Under the pieces are notes generated by a model. The model was not told where the DNA came from. It was given only the letters and a program-made list of their open reading frames with translations, and did not search any database. A DNA stretch of 64,000 nt, taken from positions 49,579-113,578 of the forward strand of contig NZ_JACJSC010000020.1 in NCBI RefSeq assembly GCF_014697575.1, read 5' to 3'. The translations under genes were made by a program, and so were the position numbers. Each line of letters opens with the position of its first letter. Within the stretch, counting starts at the first letter, position 1. Below, piece by piece: positions 27,852-35,990 of this stretch. Origin of the DNA: Planktothrix sp. FACHB-1365. GTDB taxonomy: Bacteria > Cyanobacteriota > Cyanobacteriia > Cyanobacteriales > Microcoleaceae.

Positions 27852-27870
27852 AATGACAATTTATGTCATT
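27852..27870. other. Short perfect hairpin before the first kaiB-like gene
   Basis: AATGACA and TGTCATT are perfect 7-bp arms around a 5-base loop, ending 24 bases before the start of the first kaiB-like gene. It could be a small operator or an attenuating hairpin. The evidence is symmetry and position only. Confidence 0.3.
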
Positions 27871-27893
27871 AAATTTGGAGAACCCACCACATC

Positions 27894-28220
27894 ATGGATA
27901 ATCAAGAAAACTGGGAACCCGATGAACCCAAATTATGGGAACTTCGTTTATATGTTGCTGGGCAAACACCTAAAGCGATTACAGCGTTCACCAATTTAAA
28001 AAAAATTTGTGAGCAGTATCTCCAGGGTCAATATCAAATTGAAATTATAGATTTGTTAGAAAATCCGCAACTCGCCCAGCAAGATAAAATTTTTGCCCTT
28101 CCTACATTAGTTCGCACCATTCCCCAACCCTTGAAGCAAGTTATTGGGGATTTATCCAATCCTGAAAAAGTCTTAGTGGGTTTAGAACTATGGAAAGGGG
28201 AAGAGTGGAAAAATCCTTAA
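27894..28220 (+). CDS. KaiB-family protein, copy 1
   Basis: The 108 residues match the KaiB thioredoxin-like fold: [48 protein letters not shown] and [17 protein letters not shown], paralleling KaiB's LYVAG.TP, IDVL.NPQLAE.DKI..PTL and IGDLS..EKVL. KaiB proper binds KaiC and SasA/CikA in the circadian clock. This copy retains the DKI segment and proline-rich turn of KaiB but has an N-terminal extension rich in E and P. No kaiA or kaiC is in the window, so this is probably a clock-independent KaiB paralog. It lies 22 bases upstream of a second copy, consistent with an operon. Confidence 0.88.
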   Translation: MDNQENWEPDEPKLWELRLYVAGQTPKAITAFTNLKKICEQYLQGQYQIEIIDLLENPQLAQQDKIFALPTLVRTIPQPLKQVIGDLSNPEKVLVGLELWKGEEWKNP

Positions 28221-28242
28221 TTCAATACAAAAGGAAAAGATC

Positions 28243-28566
28243 ATGAAATCTCATTCTCTGCAACCTAAACCGGAATTTCAGCAACTAAGAGAGGAAAATT
28301 TTTACAGCTTTCGTTTATATATTGCAGGAACTAATTTTAAGTCAATTCTTGCTTTAAAAACTATCAAGCACATTTGTGAAACTTACTTGAAAGATCATTA
28401 TGATTTAGAAGTAATTGATGTTTACCAGCAACCGGAATTAACTCAAGGTGAACCCATCGTTGCTGTCCCAACTTTGATTCGACTACTACCCTTACCATTA
28501 CAACGAATTATTGGGGATTTATCTCAAACTGAAAGAATCCTCATGGCTTTAAATTTATCCTTTTAA
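28243..28566 (+). CDS. KaiB-family protein, copy 2
   Basis: The 107 residues match KaiB (FRLYIAGTNFKSILALKTIKHICE, LEVIDVYQQPELTQGEPIVAVPTLIRLLP, IGDLSQTERILMALNL). They are clearly divergent from copy 1: the DKI segment is replaced by GEPIV and the C-terminus is shorter. AAAGGAAAA precedes the ATG. Tandem, divergent KaiB paralogs next to a PAS-rich signalling protein suggest that they feed that protein as input partners, comparable with the KaiB-like sensor domain at the N-terminus of SasA. This link is inference from position. Confidence 0.88.
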   Translation: MKSHSLQPKPEFQQLREENFYSFRLYIAGTNFKSILALKTIKHICETYLKDHYDLEVIDVYQQPELTQGEPIVAVPTLIRLLPLPLQRIIGDLSQTERILMALNLSF

Positions 28567-28597
28567 ATCATGTTTTTCCTAGATTTGAGAGTTAACT

Positions 28598-31500
28598 ATG
28601 GTTAACCTTAAACCATCAGAACTAGAATTAAAACAAGAAGTTGATAATCTGCGTTACCAATTATCAATTGCTGAGGAAACATTACGCGCCATTGGCAATG
28701 GAGAAGTGGATGCCTTAGTGATTGCGGGATCACAGGGAGAGCAAGTTTATACCCTGCAAGGGGCGGATTCTTCCTATCGACTTTTAGTCGAAGAAATGAA
28801 AGAAGGCGCGGCAACGATTACTACCGATAGTACGTTATTGCTTTATTGTAATAAACGACTCGCTGCTTTAGTCAAAACCCCGTTAAAAAAATTAATTGGT
28901 AGCGATTTTAAACAATTTATTTCCCCTTCTGACATCATGTTATTTGAGGCTTTATGTCAGAAGGCGAGTTTGGGTTCTGGGAAAGGAGAATTAATCTTAA
29001 TTGCTGCGGATGGAACTGAGGTTCCGGTTTATCTGTCCATTAGTATCTTAAATCAAAAAGGGGTTGAAGTTGGATGTTTAATTGTTACGGATTTATCAGA
29101 ACAAAAACGAGATGAAGAGTTGATTGCTCAAGAACGGTTAACTAGGCTACTGTTAGAACAAGCGGCAGAGTCTATTATTGTTTGTGATCATCAAGGAAAA
29201 ATTATTCGAGCCAGCGAGGAAGCCCACAAAATTTTAGGTAAAAATTTACTGCTTTCTAATTTCGATGACATGATTAAACTTGAACTCTTCCCCAACTCTA
29301 ATGGCGGTCAGTCTGGCTTGGGAACAGAGAACAATTCAATGTTTTCAATCGCCTCCGTTATTAATGGGAATCTCTATAAAGGTCAAGAAGTATTATTTCT
29401 GCGAGATGATGGCAAAACCTTCAACTTTCTTATGAGTGCTAGTCCCCTTTCAATTCCCCATAATTCTCTCAAAGGCTGTGTGGTGATTCTAACCAATATT
29501 ACGGAGCGAAAATGGGCAGAAGAAGCACTAAAAAAAATTAATGAAGACCTGGAAATCAAAGTTTCTGAACGTACCGCCGAGTTGGAATCTTTAAATCATC
29601 GGTTAAAACAAGAACTATTAGAACAAGCCCGAACTCAACAAATTTTACAAGATCAGACTCAACTTTTAGATTTAGCCAATGATGGAATTGTTGCCGTTGA
29701 TTTGAATAATAATATTACCTATTGGAGCCAAGGGGCTGAAAAACTTTATGGATATTCTAAATTAGAAGCATTAGGAAAAAATTTAGTTAAAATCTTAAAC
29801 ACTCAATTTCCTAAATCCCTTGATAAAATTCACCAAGAAGTGTTTGAGCAAGGAAAATGGGAAGGAGAATTAATTCAAACAAACCGTCAAGGAAATATTG
29901 TGGTTATTCATAGTAGTTGGTCGCTCAAAAAAGATGGGGACGGAAATCCGATTGCGATTCTAAAAATTAATCGAGATATTACCAAGGCAAAACAAGCTGA
30001 ACAAGCGATTATCGATTCCGGTTTGCGCTTGGCTGGCATTTTAGATATGGCTCAAGATGCCATTATTTCTATTAATGAAGAGCAACAAATTACGTTATTT
30101 AATCAAGGGGCTGAAAAAATATTTGGTTATACGGCAAATGAAGTGTTAAAACAGCCCTTTTGTCTTTTAATTTCTAAAACTTTTATTGAAAGAAATGATC
30201 AATCTCACTTAGAATTATTATCTTCAAATTGTTGTTTATTTAAAAATATTAAAGATTATAGTGAAGTCATCGGTCGTCGCAAAGATGGTAATGAATTTCC
30301 GGCTGAGGTTTCTATTTCTGAGTTGTTTTTAGATCAAGGTAAAATTTTAACGGTTTTTATGCGGGATATTAGCGATCGTAAACAAGTAGAATTAGCGATT
30401 CAAAAATCTCAAGAAAACCTGGAAATTAAAGTTCAGGAAAGAACCCTGCAATTGGCAACTTCCAATGATGAATTAATTCGAGAAATTGCGGAACGGAAAC
30501 TCTTAGAAAATCAATTACATCAAATTAATGAAGAATTAGAAGAACGAGTAGAACAGCGAACCCAAGAATTAGAAAAAGCCATTAACGACCTGCAAGAAGA
30601 AGCCCTTGAACGACAAAAAGCCACCGTCGCTCTTCAGGAGTCAGAAGCGCGGTTTAGAGCCGCAATTGATGGCAGTTTAGATGCGTTTTTTCTATTACAA
30701 AATTGTCGAGATGAATCTGGAAAATCAATGGATTTTATCTTGGTTGATATGAATTCTAAAGCGGAAGAAATGATTTCCCAAAATAAAGAAAGTTTACTCG
30801 GAAAAGGACTTTATGATATTTTTCCTTGGGGACAATGGGGATATTTTGATAAATATCTGCGGGGGTTCAAAACCCATAAAGGATTTGAGGAAGAATTAGC
30901 AGTTTCTGACCCGAATGTTAAAGCCAAATGGGTACAGTTGCAAGTAGTTCCCCTTTTCGATGGTTTAGCGGTAACTTGTCGTGATATTACAGAGCGTAAG
31001 CAAACCCAAGAAGCGGCTCAACAAGCCAATGAAAAACTTACCCGTTGGGTGAATGATTTGAAACAACGAAATCGTGAAACCGTGCTACTCGGTCAAATGA
31101 GTGAGTTCTTACAAGCGTGTAATTCAACCGAAGAAGCGTATCAAGTCATTAATGAATTACTCAAGCCTTTTTTCCCCCATCTTTCGGGGAGTTTATTTGT
31201 GACTAAAAATTCTAAAAATTTAGTGGAAATGGTTGCTAGTTGGGGAAATTTAGAGGCGGTGAGTGAGAGTGTTTTTAGCCCTCAAGATTGCTGGGCATTG
31301 CGTCGAGGAAGATCTCATTTTGTAGGTTCTCCTAAGAGCCATTTATTATGTAAACATATCTATAAAAAATTACATCGGAGTCAACTCAAATTAATCAATT
31401 CTAGTGAAATTGGCCGACCAGTGACAACGGCAATAGAGTCATCTGGGGTTCCTTTACCTGCGGTTGAACATCTTTGTATTCCCATGACCGCCCAAGGAGA

Positions 31501-32155
31501 TGCCTTGGGGTTATTATGTTTGGCTTCTCAGGAACCTGGACAACTTTCTGAAGACCAACAACGGTTAGCTATAGCTGTTGCGGAACATATTGCTTTAGCG
31601 TTAGCCAATTTAAAACTACGAGAAGCCTTAGAATATCAAAGTATTCGAGATAGTTTGACGGGGTTATATAATCGTCGTTATTTAGAAGAATCTTTAGAAC
31701 GAGAAATTAGCCGCGCCCAACGCCAGAAATTTTGTGTAGGGGTGATGATGATTGATATTGATCACTTTAAACATTATAATGATAACTATGGTCATGATGC
31801 AGGAGATATTGTCTTACAAAAACTGGGTGCTTTTTTACAACAACATATCCGGGGGTCAGATATTGCTTGCCGTTATGGGGGAGAGGAATTTACCCTGATT
31901 TTACCTGAAGTTTCTCTGGAAATTCTTGAGGAAAGGGCAGAAACAATCCGCATTGAAGTTCAAAATCTCAAGCTACAACATCACTATCAAGATTTAGGTC
32001 AGATTACCTTATCTTTAGGGCTTGCCATCTTCCCAGCCCAAGGTGTAACCGGAGAGTCCATTTTACGGGCGGCGGATGCTGCGTTGTACCAAGCTAAACA
32101 ACAGGGACGAAATCAGGTGTGTCTTTTTAGCAAAACCTGTGATCATCTCGCGTGA
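28598..32155 (+). CDS. Multi-PAS/GAF diguanylate cyclase
   Basis: The 1185 residues read as an N-terminal helix, about five PAS domains (~60-170, ~180-310, ~345-470, ~480-600, ~690-800) separated by coiled coils (LEIKVSERTAELESLN, LEERVEQRTQELEKA), a GAF domain (~827-995) and a GGDEF domain (~1020-1180). The active-site loop is GGEEF at ~1091, and an inhibitory RxxD (RGSD) lies five residues before IACRY-GGEEF. It should therefore be an active, feedback-inhibited c-di-GMP synthase. There is no EAL domain and no transmembrane segment, so it is cytosolic. It follows the two KaiB paralogs by 31 bases. PAS ligands are unknown. Confidence 0.9.
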   Translation: MVNLKPSELELKQEVDNLRYQLSIAEETLRAIGNGEVDALVIAGSQGEQVYTLQGADSSYRLLVEEMKEGAATITTDSTLLLYCNKRLAALVKTPLKKLIGSDFKQFISPSDIMLFEALCQKASLGSGKGELILIAADGTEVPVYLSISILNQKGVEVGCLIVTDLSEQKRDEELIAQERLTRLLLEQAAESIIVCDHQGKIIRASEEAHKILGKNLLLSNFDDMIKLELFPNSNGGQSGLGTENNSMFSIASVINGNLYKGQEVLFLRDDGKTFNFLMSASPLSIPHNSLKGCVVILTNITERKWAEEALKKINEDLEIKVSERTAELESLNHRLKQELLEQARTQQILQDQTQLLDLANDGIVAVDLNNNITYWSQGAEKLYGYSKLEALGKNLVKILNTQFPKSLDKIHQEVFEQGKWEGELIQTNRQGNIVVIHSSWSLKKDGDGNPIAILKINRDITKAKQAEQAIIDSGLRLAGILDMAQDAIISINEEQQITLFNQGAEKIFGYTANEVLKQPFCLLISKTFIERNDQSHLELLSSNCCLFKNIKDYSEVIGRRKDGNEFPAEVSISELFLDQGKILTVFMRDISDRKQVELAIQKSQENLEIKVQERTLQLATSNDELIREIAERKLLENQLHQINEELEERVEQRTQELEKAINDLQEEALERQKATVALQESEARFRAAIDGSLDAFFLLQNCRDESGKSMDFILVDMNSKAEEMISQNKESLLGKGLYDIFPWGQWGYFDKYLRGFKTHKGFEEELAVSDPNVKAKWVQLQVVPLFDGLAVTCRDITERKQTQEAAQQANEKLTRWVNDLKQRNRETVLLGQMSEFLQACNSTEEAYQVINELLKPFFPHLSGSLFVTKNSKNLVEMVASWGNLEAVSESVFSPQDCWALRRGRSHFVGSPKSHLLCKHIYKKLHRSQLKLINSSEIGRPVTTAIESSGVPLPAVEHLCIPMTAQGDALGLLCLASQEPGQLSEDQQRLAIAVAEHIALALANLKLREALEYQSIRDSLTGLYNRRYLEESLEREISRAQRQKFCVGVMMIDIDHFKHYNDNYGHDAGDIVLQKLGAFLQQHIRGSDIACRYGGEEFTLILPEVSLEILEERAETIRIEVQNLKLQHHYQDLGQITLSLGLAIFPAQGVTGESILRAADAALYQAKQQGRNQVCLFSKTCDHLA

Positions 32156-32216
32156 ATTTGATTTATTTTTTATTCAAAATGTATAGATTTATTACAGTTT
32201 TCCGAATTTGCCAAAT

Positions 32217-32238
32217 CTTCAAAAGTTCTTCAAATTTG
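32217..32238 (+). promoter_or_regulatory. Second CTTCAAA 11-bp direct repeat
   Basis: CTTCAAAAGTT at 32217 is followed at exactly 11 bp by CTTCAAATTTG at 32228. It lies in the gap before the zinc-ribbon gene and mirrors the site upstream of the Hsp20 gene. It is a candidate binding site for an OmpR/PhoB-type regulator, possibly the 603-aa one nearby (inference). Confidence 0.38.
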
Positions 32239-32338
32239 TTTTTTATTGTCAAATCATTATTTTAATCCTGTTTTAAAACTTACCTCCCAGGCGGGTAATT
32301 GATCCCTTATCCCTTTTCATGAGGTTTAACAAACGTTT

Positions 32339-32515
32339 ATGCCAAACTGTCCCTGTTGTACTCATCCGATGCTGCGACACTTTCATCGAGGTCATCTGTT
32401 TTGGCGGTGTCGCCACTGTTGGCAAGAAATGCCCGATTTAACTGCGGCTCAAGCCTCGATTCTGAAGTATACCGCATCTCTTGAAAAAACAGTTAAAAAA
32501 TTAGCAGTAGTCTAA
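32339..32515 (+). CDS. Small zinc-ribbon protein (58 aa)
   Basis: An ATG-initiated frame reads MPNCPCCTHPMLRHFHRGH, then LFWRCRHCWQEMPDL and a basic helical tail ending in KLAVV. Two CxxC-like knuckles (CPCC and CRHC) about 23 residues apart would bind one zinc. The pattern, with WQEMP after the second knuckle, recurs in short cyanobacterial proteins that I recall without assigned function. It falls below common ORF length cut-offs. A 183-base gap with an 11-bp direct repeat separates it from the GGDEF gene. A regulatory or adaptor role is possible but not shown. Confidence 0.7.
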   Translation: MPNCPCCTHPMLRHFHRGHLFWRCRHCWQEMPDLTAAQASILKYTASLEKTVKKLAVV

Positions 32516-32606
32516 GTGGAATGGTAAAATAGCATCCTAAGTCTGAACTAAATGATGTAGAATTAATAGTCTTGTTTTTGAGTTATTTGTTATTTTAATA
32601 TAGCAA

Positions 32607-33338
32607 ATGTTGAGACTAGAATCATCAAGGTTAAGGATGCAGCCATTTAATTTTATTCTGGTTCCTCAAGGTCAAGAATATCAAGCAGTTATGCGAGGAT
32701 TACAGAAGATTGAATCCTCGTTTATGCAAGTGATTCCGATTCCCATTGGCTCTCAATCTTTAACGGTTTATTTACAAGAATGGCTAACATCAGATGCAGT
32801 TAAAAGTCAGTCCTCAATACAAGTTTTAGTTTTAGGATTGTGTGGAAGTTTATCCCCTAATCTACACATCGGAGATATTGTTATTTATAAAAACTGTTTA
32901 CCTTTAATTTCTCCAGGAGCAATTCAACATTGTTGTGATATTGACTTAACTTTGGCGTTACACCAGCACTTCATTCCTGCTCATTTAGTGTGTGGATTAA
33001 CTAGCAAACAGGTAATTACGACCGCCGTTGAAAAACAAAAATTAGGTCAACGGTATCCTGTTGAAGTCGTGGATATGGAAGGCACAATTATATTAGAATT
33101 GTTAACAAAAGTAGGAATTAAAGTGGCAATGGTGCGGGTAATTAGTGATGATTTCTATCAAAATTTACCCGACTTAACGACTGTAATTGATCCCAACGGA
33201 CAATTAAAAAAATTACCCTTACTGAAGGTCATGCTACAACATCCGATTCAGGCATTACAACTGATTCGTAGTGGGTTAAAAAGTCTTAAGATTTTACAAC
33301 AAGTGACTCAAAAATTGGGGAGATTAACCATGGTTTAA
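32607..33338 (+). CDS. Nucleoside phosphorylase-superfamily protein
   Basis: The 243 residues show the purine/uridine phosphorylase and MTA/SAH nucleosidase pattern: FILVPQGQEYQAVMRGL, VLVLGLCGSLSPNLHIGDIVIYKNCL and VVDMEGTIILELLTKVGIKVAMVRVISDD, where the (D/E)ME and the late SDD are the usual substrate-binding and catalytic parts. Specificity is not decidable by eye; hopanoid-associated and MTA/SAH nucleosidase relatives are alternatives. The start at 32607 is used, but ATG at 32637 (MQPFNFILVP) is equally plausible. It is the last gene of the plus-strand block before the opposing DUF2288 gene. Confidence 0.8.
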   Translation: MLRLESSRLRMQPFNFILVPQGQEYQAVMRGLQKIESSFMQVIPIPIGSQSLTVYLQEWLTSDAVKSQSSIQVLVLGLCGSLSPNLHIGDIVIYKNCLPLISPGAIQHCCDIDLTLALHQHFIPAHLVCGLTSKQVITTAVEKQKLGQRYPVEVVDMEGTIILELLTKVGIKVAMVRVISDDFYQNLPDLTTVIDPNGQLKKLPLLKVMLQHPIQALQLIRSGLKSLKILQQVTQKLGRLTMV

Positions 33339-33344
33339 AAAAGT

Positions 33345-33656
33345 TCACCCTTCACCCTCAGCCTTCATTTCTTGAACTAACACAAACGGTTGCACAATTA
33401 ATGCTTGAAATCTTTTCTTCGGCTGATCATTCCATTCAGAAATCCGCTCTGGAGAGGGTTTAGAAATCAGTTGTTCACTAATCCAATGTTGTACCGAAGC
33501 CGTATTATCCAAAGCGATCGCTTCTCCCACTGCTAATAAATCGAGTTGGGGTTCTACAACAATCACAACTTCTCGTTCCACATGGGGAGTTAACCAATCC
33601 CATTCTGCTTCATCCAGATTTTCGGTTAATTGCTCTCTTAAAGATTCAGTTTCCAT
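33345..33656 (-). CDS. DUF2288 family protein
   Basis: The 103 residues match DUF2288 across their length: LREQLTENLDEAEWDWLTPHVERE, PQLDLLAVGEAIALDNTASVQHWI and KPSPERISEWNDQPKKRFQALIVQPFVLVQE. The family is widespread in cyanobacteria and proteobacteria and has no assigned function. It is the last gene of a minus-strand run cysC, DsbA-like, plsC, DUF2288, with gaps of 28-56 bases. It converges with the phosphorylase-family gene only 6 bases away. Confidence 0.88.
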   Translation of the reverse strand: METESLREQLTENLDEAEWDWLTPHVEREVVIVVEPQLDLLAVGEAIALDNTASVQHWISEQLISKPSPERISEWNDQPKKRFQALIVQPFVLVQEMKAEGEG

Positions 33657-33660
33657 AAAA

Positions 33661-33713
33661 AATTGACGAATTACGAATTACGAATTACTGATAACTGATA
33701 ACTGATAACTGAT
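33661..33713. repeat. Heptanucleotide short tandem repeats
   Basis: CGAATTA units run into AACTGAT units, all with a 7-base period, just after the plsC stop. AACTGAT is the complement of the ATCAGTT heptamer found at 54720 and 59154. Such STRRs are typical of filamentous cyanobacteria. Confidence 0.8.
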
Positions 33714-34372
33714 TAACGTCCTAAATCATGCAGTGCATTAATTTCATCAGCACATTTCTGAGTTAGGGTTAATAATTCGTCCCGATCCGTAGAATCAGGG
33801 GGAGGGATTAAATGGCCGACTCGAACGGTTACGGGGGTAGGTCGAGGCAGATAGGAACCTTTATTGACAATGGCGTGAGTTCCCCATAAACACACCGGTA
33901 ATAAAGGCACTTTCGCTTTAGCCGCAATTAACGCCGCCCCTAATTTAGGCTCTGTAATCCGACCATCCAGGGTACGAGTTCCTTGTAAAAAAACTCCTGT
34001 AGCCCAACCATTCTCTAACTGTTTTAAGGCGGCACGAATGGCGCTGCGATCAGGTGAACCCCGTTTAACCGGATAGGCCCCATAGAGGGAAATGGCTTGT
34101 TTCAAAACGGGAACTTCAAATAATTCCTCCTTTGCCATATAGGAAACGGGACGCCCCATGCAGCTAGAAAGTAGAGGAGGGTCAAAATCACTGGCATGGT
34201 TACTGACCACCACTAATGGCCCTGCTAGGGGAACCCGATCTGCATCATAAATCCGACCTTGAAAATAGAGATGCAGCATCGGGCTGACCACTGACCACTT
34301 AAACAAGTGATATAAAATCAAACTGGACAGGGGTTCACGGCTTCTCACAACAGATGCAAATTCTTGATTCAC
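33713..34372 (-). CDS. plsC: 1-acyl-sn-glycerol-3-phosphate acyltransferase
   Basis: The 219 residues contain the acyltransferase block I VVVSNHASDFDPPLL (the H-x4-D catalytic pair), block II-like YGAYPVKRGSPDRSAIR, block III-like GVFLQGTRTLDGRI (usually EGTRS) and block IV VPLLPVCLWG. The enzyme adds the second acyl chain to lysophosphatidic acid in membrane lipid synthesis. The N-terminus is short and amphipathic; it probably sits on the inner face of the membrane. A GTG start is used at 34372. In block III the usual Glu is Gln, an unusual substitution in a substrate-binding position. It lies 28 bases after the DsbA-like gene. Confidence 0.85.
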   Translation of the reverse strand: MNQEFASVVRSREPLSSLILYHLFKWSVVSPMLHLYFQGRIYDADRVPLAGPLVVVSNHASDFDPPLLSSCMGRPVSYMAKEELFEVPVLKQAISLYGAYPVKRGSPDRSAIRAALKQLENGWATGVFLQGTRTLDGRITEPKLGAALIAAKAKVPLLPVCLWGTHAIVNKGSYLPRPTPVTVRVGHLIPPPDSTDRDELLTLTQKCADEINALHDLGR

Positions 34373-34400
34373 GCGATTGTTTGAATAGTTCGGGAAAAGG

Positions 34401-35195
34401 TTAGTTTTTCTGACCTTTGGATGCTTGGACGGTCGCTAAGACTTTTTCCATTTCGGATAATTCCACTGCGCCGGAGAAGGTTTCACCATTCATGATAAAG
34501 AAAGGGGTTCCCGAAATCCCCAAACTTTCTGCTAATTGGATATCTTTTTGAAGGGCGGCTTGGGCTTGTGGGCTTTGGCGATCGCGGTTGAATTGATCAA
34601 GATTCAGGTTTAACTGTTTGGCGATCGCCACATACAATTCTTCTCCTAATTGATCTTGCTGAGTAAACAAGGCATTTTGGTATTCCCAGAATTTTCCTTG
34701 TTGTTGAGCCGCCCAGGATGCTTTCGCCGCGTTTAAGGCTTGAGGATGAATCTGAGTTAAGGGAAAATGCTTGTAAACCAGTGTCACCTGATCTTGGTGA
34801 GCCTTCATGAACTGCTGGATGGTTTGGTGAGCGCGGGCACAGAAGGGACATTGAAAGTCTGAAAACTCCACCAGAACAATATCTTGAGTTGACGCACCTG
34901 TGGCGGGAGAGCTTCCAATAATAGCTTTAGGATTCGTTTTCATCTGGTCGAGGAACGCTTGTCGCGCCTGTTGCAGTTGGCCGTCCTGTTGTTGTTGATA
35001 CGCTTGAACCGACTCTAAAATAACTTCTGGATGCGCTCGAATCACTTGCAGGATTTGTTTTTCCAGTTCTGGGTTCACTTTCACCGTTTGATCCGACTGG
35101 GCGGGTTGTGAACAACTCGTCAAGGCGATCGTAATCATCAAGACCGTGCTGATCCATAACCGTGACCACCGATAAACTTGTTGTTTCATAGCCAT
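34401..35195 (-). CDS. DsbA-family thioredoxin-like lipoprotein
   Basis: The N-terminus is a lipoprotein signal ending in LTSCSQ, placing the protein on the periplasmic side of a membrane. Residues ~100-255 are a thioredoxin_4/DsbA-like domain: VEFSDFQCPFCARAHQ with the redox CPFC centre, VYKHFPL, and SGTPFFIMNG with the cis-proline. Such proteins oxidise or isomerise disulfides in exported proteins. No DsbB or VKOR partner is in the window. The helical stretch at ~35-90 (PELEKQILQVIRAHPEVI) is typical of this subfamily. It lies between cysC and plsC on the same strand. Confidence 0.88.
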   Translation of the reverse strand: MAMKQQVYRWSRLWISTVLMITIALTSCSQPAQSDQTVKVNPELEKQILQVIRAHPEVILESVQAYQQQQDGQLQQARQAFLDQMKTNPKAIIGSSPATGASTQDIVLVEFSDFQCPFCARAHQTIQQFMKAHQDQVTLVYKHFPLTQIHPQALNAAKASWAAQQQGKFWEYQNALFTQQDQLGEELYVAIAKQLNLNLDQFNRDRQSPQAQAALQKDIQLAESLGISGTPFFIMNGETFSGAVELSEMEKVLATVQASKGQKN

Positions 35196-35246
35196 TACCC
35201 AATCGATTCTTTTTTATACTAACAGTCAACTGTCCACCGTTAACGG

Positions 35247-35786
35247 TCAATCCTTACTGGAAATATAGCCTAACTCGGCTAATTTTTGCATAACTTTAGC
35301 AATACTTTCGGCTAAATCTTCTTGATCAGTATGACATTCAATTTCTGGGTTTGTTGGAGCTTCATAAGGATCATCAATTCCTGTAAACCCTTTAATTTCC
35401 CCGGCTCTTGCTTTTTTATACAACCCTTTGACATCTCGATCTTCACAAACCGTTAAGGGTGCATTAACATAGACTTCTACAAAATCACCGATTTTTTCGC
35501 GGACTTCTTCGCGAATTTCTCGATAGGGAGAGATAGCTGAAACCAGGACAATCACCCCATTTCGGGTTAATAGATGGGCAACAAAGCCGATCCGACGGAT
35601 ATTTTCATCTCGATCTGCTTTACTAAATCCTAAACCTTTGGTGAGGTTTTCCCGAACAATATCTCCATCTAATATTTCGAGTTTACATTGCTTCTGTTGA
35701 AGGATCTCAGCGACCGCTCGGCTAATGGTGGTTTTTCCGGCACCACTCAGACCTGTAAACCATACCGTCACACCTCGATGCTGCAT
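35247..35786 (-). CDS. cysC: Adenylylsulfate (APS) kinase
   Basis: From the ATG at 35786 the protein has 179 residues, the family norm, with AGGAG upstream; a longer frame to 35858 adds an unconserved tail. The P-loop GLSGAGKTT, LEILDGDIVR, RDENIRRIG, SAISPYREIRE, and DVKGLYKKARAGEIKGFTGIDDPYE in the lid region are all present. It phosphorylates APS to PAPS, the sulfate donor for sulfotransferases and for assimilation. Two sulfotransferase-domain genes sit 30 kb away in this window. It starts the minus-strand run cysC, DsbA-like, plsC, DUF2288 and is divergent from the amino-acid transporter. Confidence 0.95.
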   Translation of the reverse strand: MQHRGVTVWFTGLSGAGKTTISRAVAEILQQKQCKLEILDGDIVRENLTKGLGFSKADRDENIRRIGFVAHLLTRNGVIVLVSAISPYREIREEVREKIGDFVEVYVNAPLTVCEDRDVKGLYKKARAGEIKGFTGIDDPYEAPTNPEIECHTDQEDLAESIAKVMQKLAELGYISSKD

Positions 35787-35929
35787 TAACGATTTTTCTC
35801 CTGTTGTACTGATTAAGCTAGATCTCTCATTTATTATGGTAAGTGAAGATTGGATCATCAGTCAACTCAAGCTTGATCTCCGTCCCGAATTTATCTTTGA
35901 AGATTGCTTTGATTTCTTTTTAATTTTCC

Positions 35930-35957
35930 TTGACTTTTTAACAATAATTTGTATTGT
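35930..35957 (+). promoter_or_regulatory. Candidate sigma-70 promoter for the amino-acid transporter
   Basis: TTGACT at 35930 and TATTGT at 35952 are separated by 16 bases, upstream of the ATG at 35991. A promoter here would rule out the TTG at 35949 as the translation start. Assigned by eye. Confidence 0.4.
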
Positions 35958-35990
35958 GTTGAACGGATATTTGCTGTTAAAGGTAACAAA

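Noticed and set aside
27894..28566. Circadian clock operon kaiABC
   Set aside because: Both KaiB-like genes are real, but no kaiA or kaiC is present and the copies have diverged, so a core clock operon is not supported.
34597..35250. Minus-strand frames overlapping the DsbA-like gene
   Set aside because: They are alternative frames of a well supported gene, with low-complexity Ser/Arg-rich translations.
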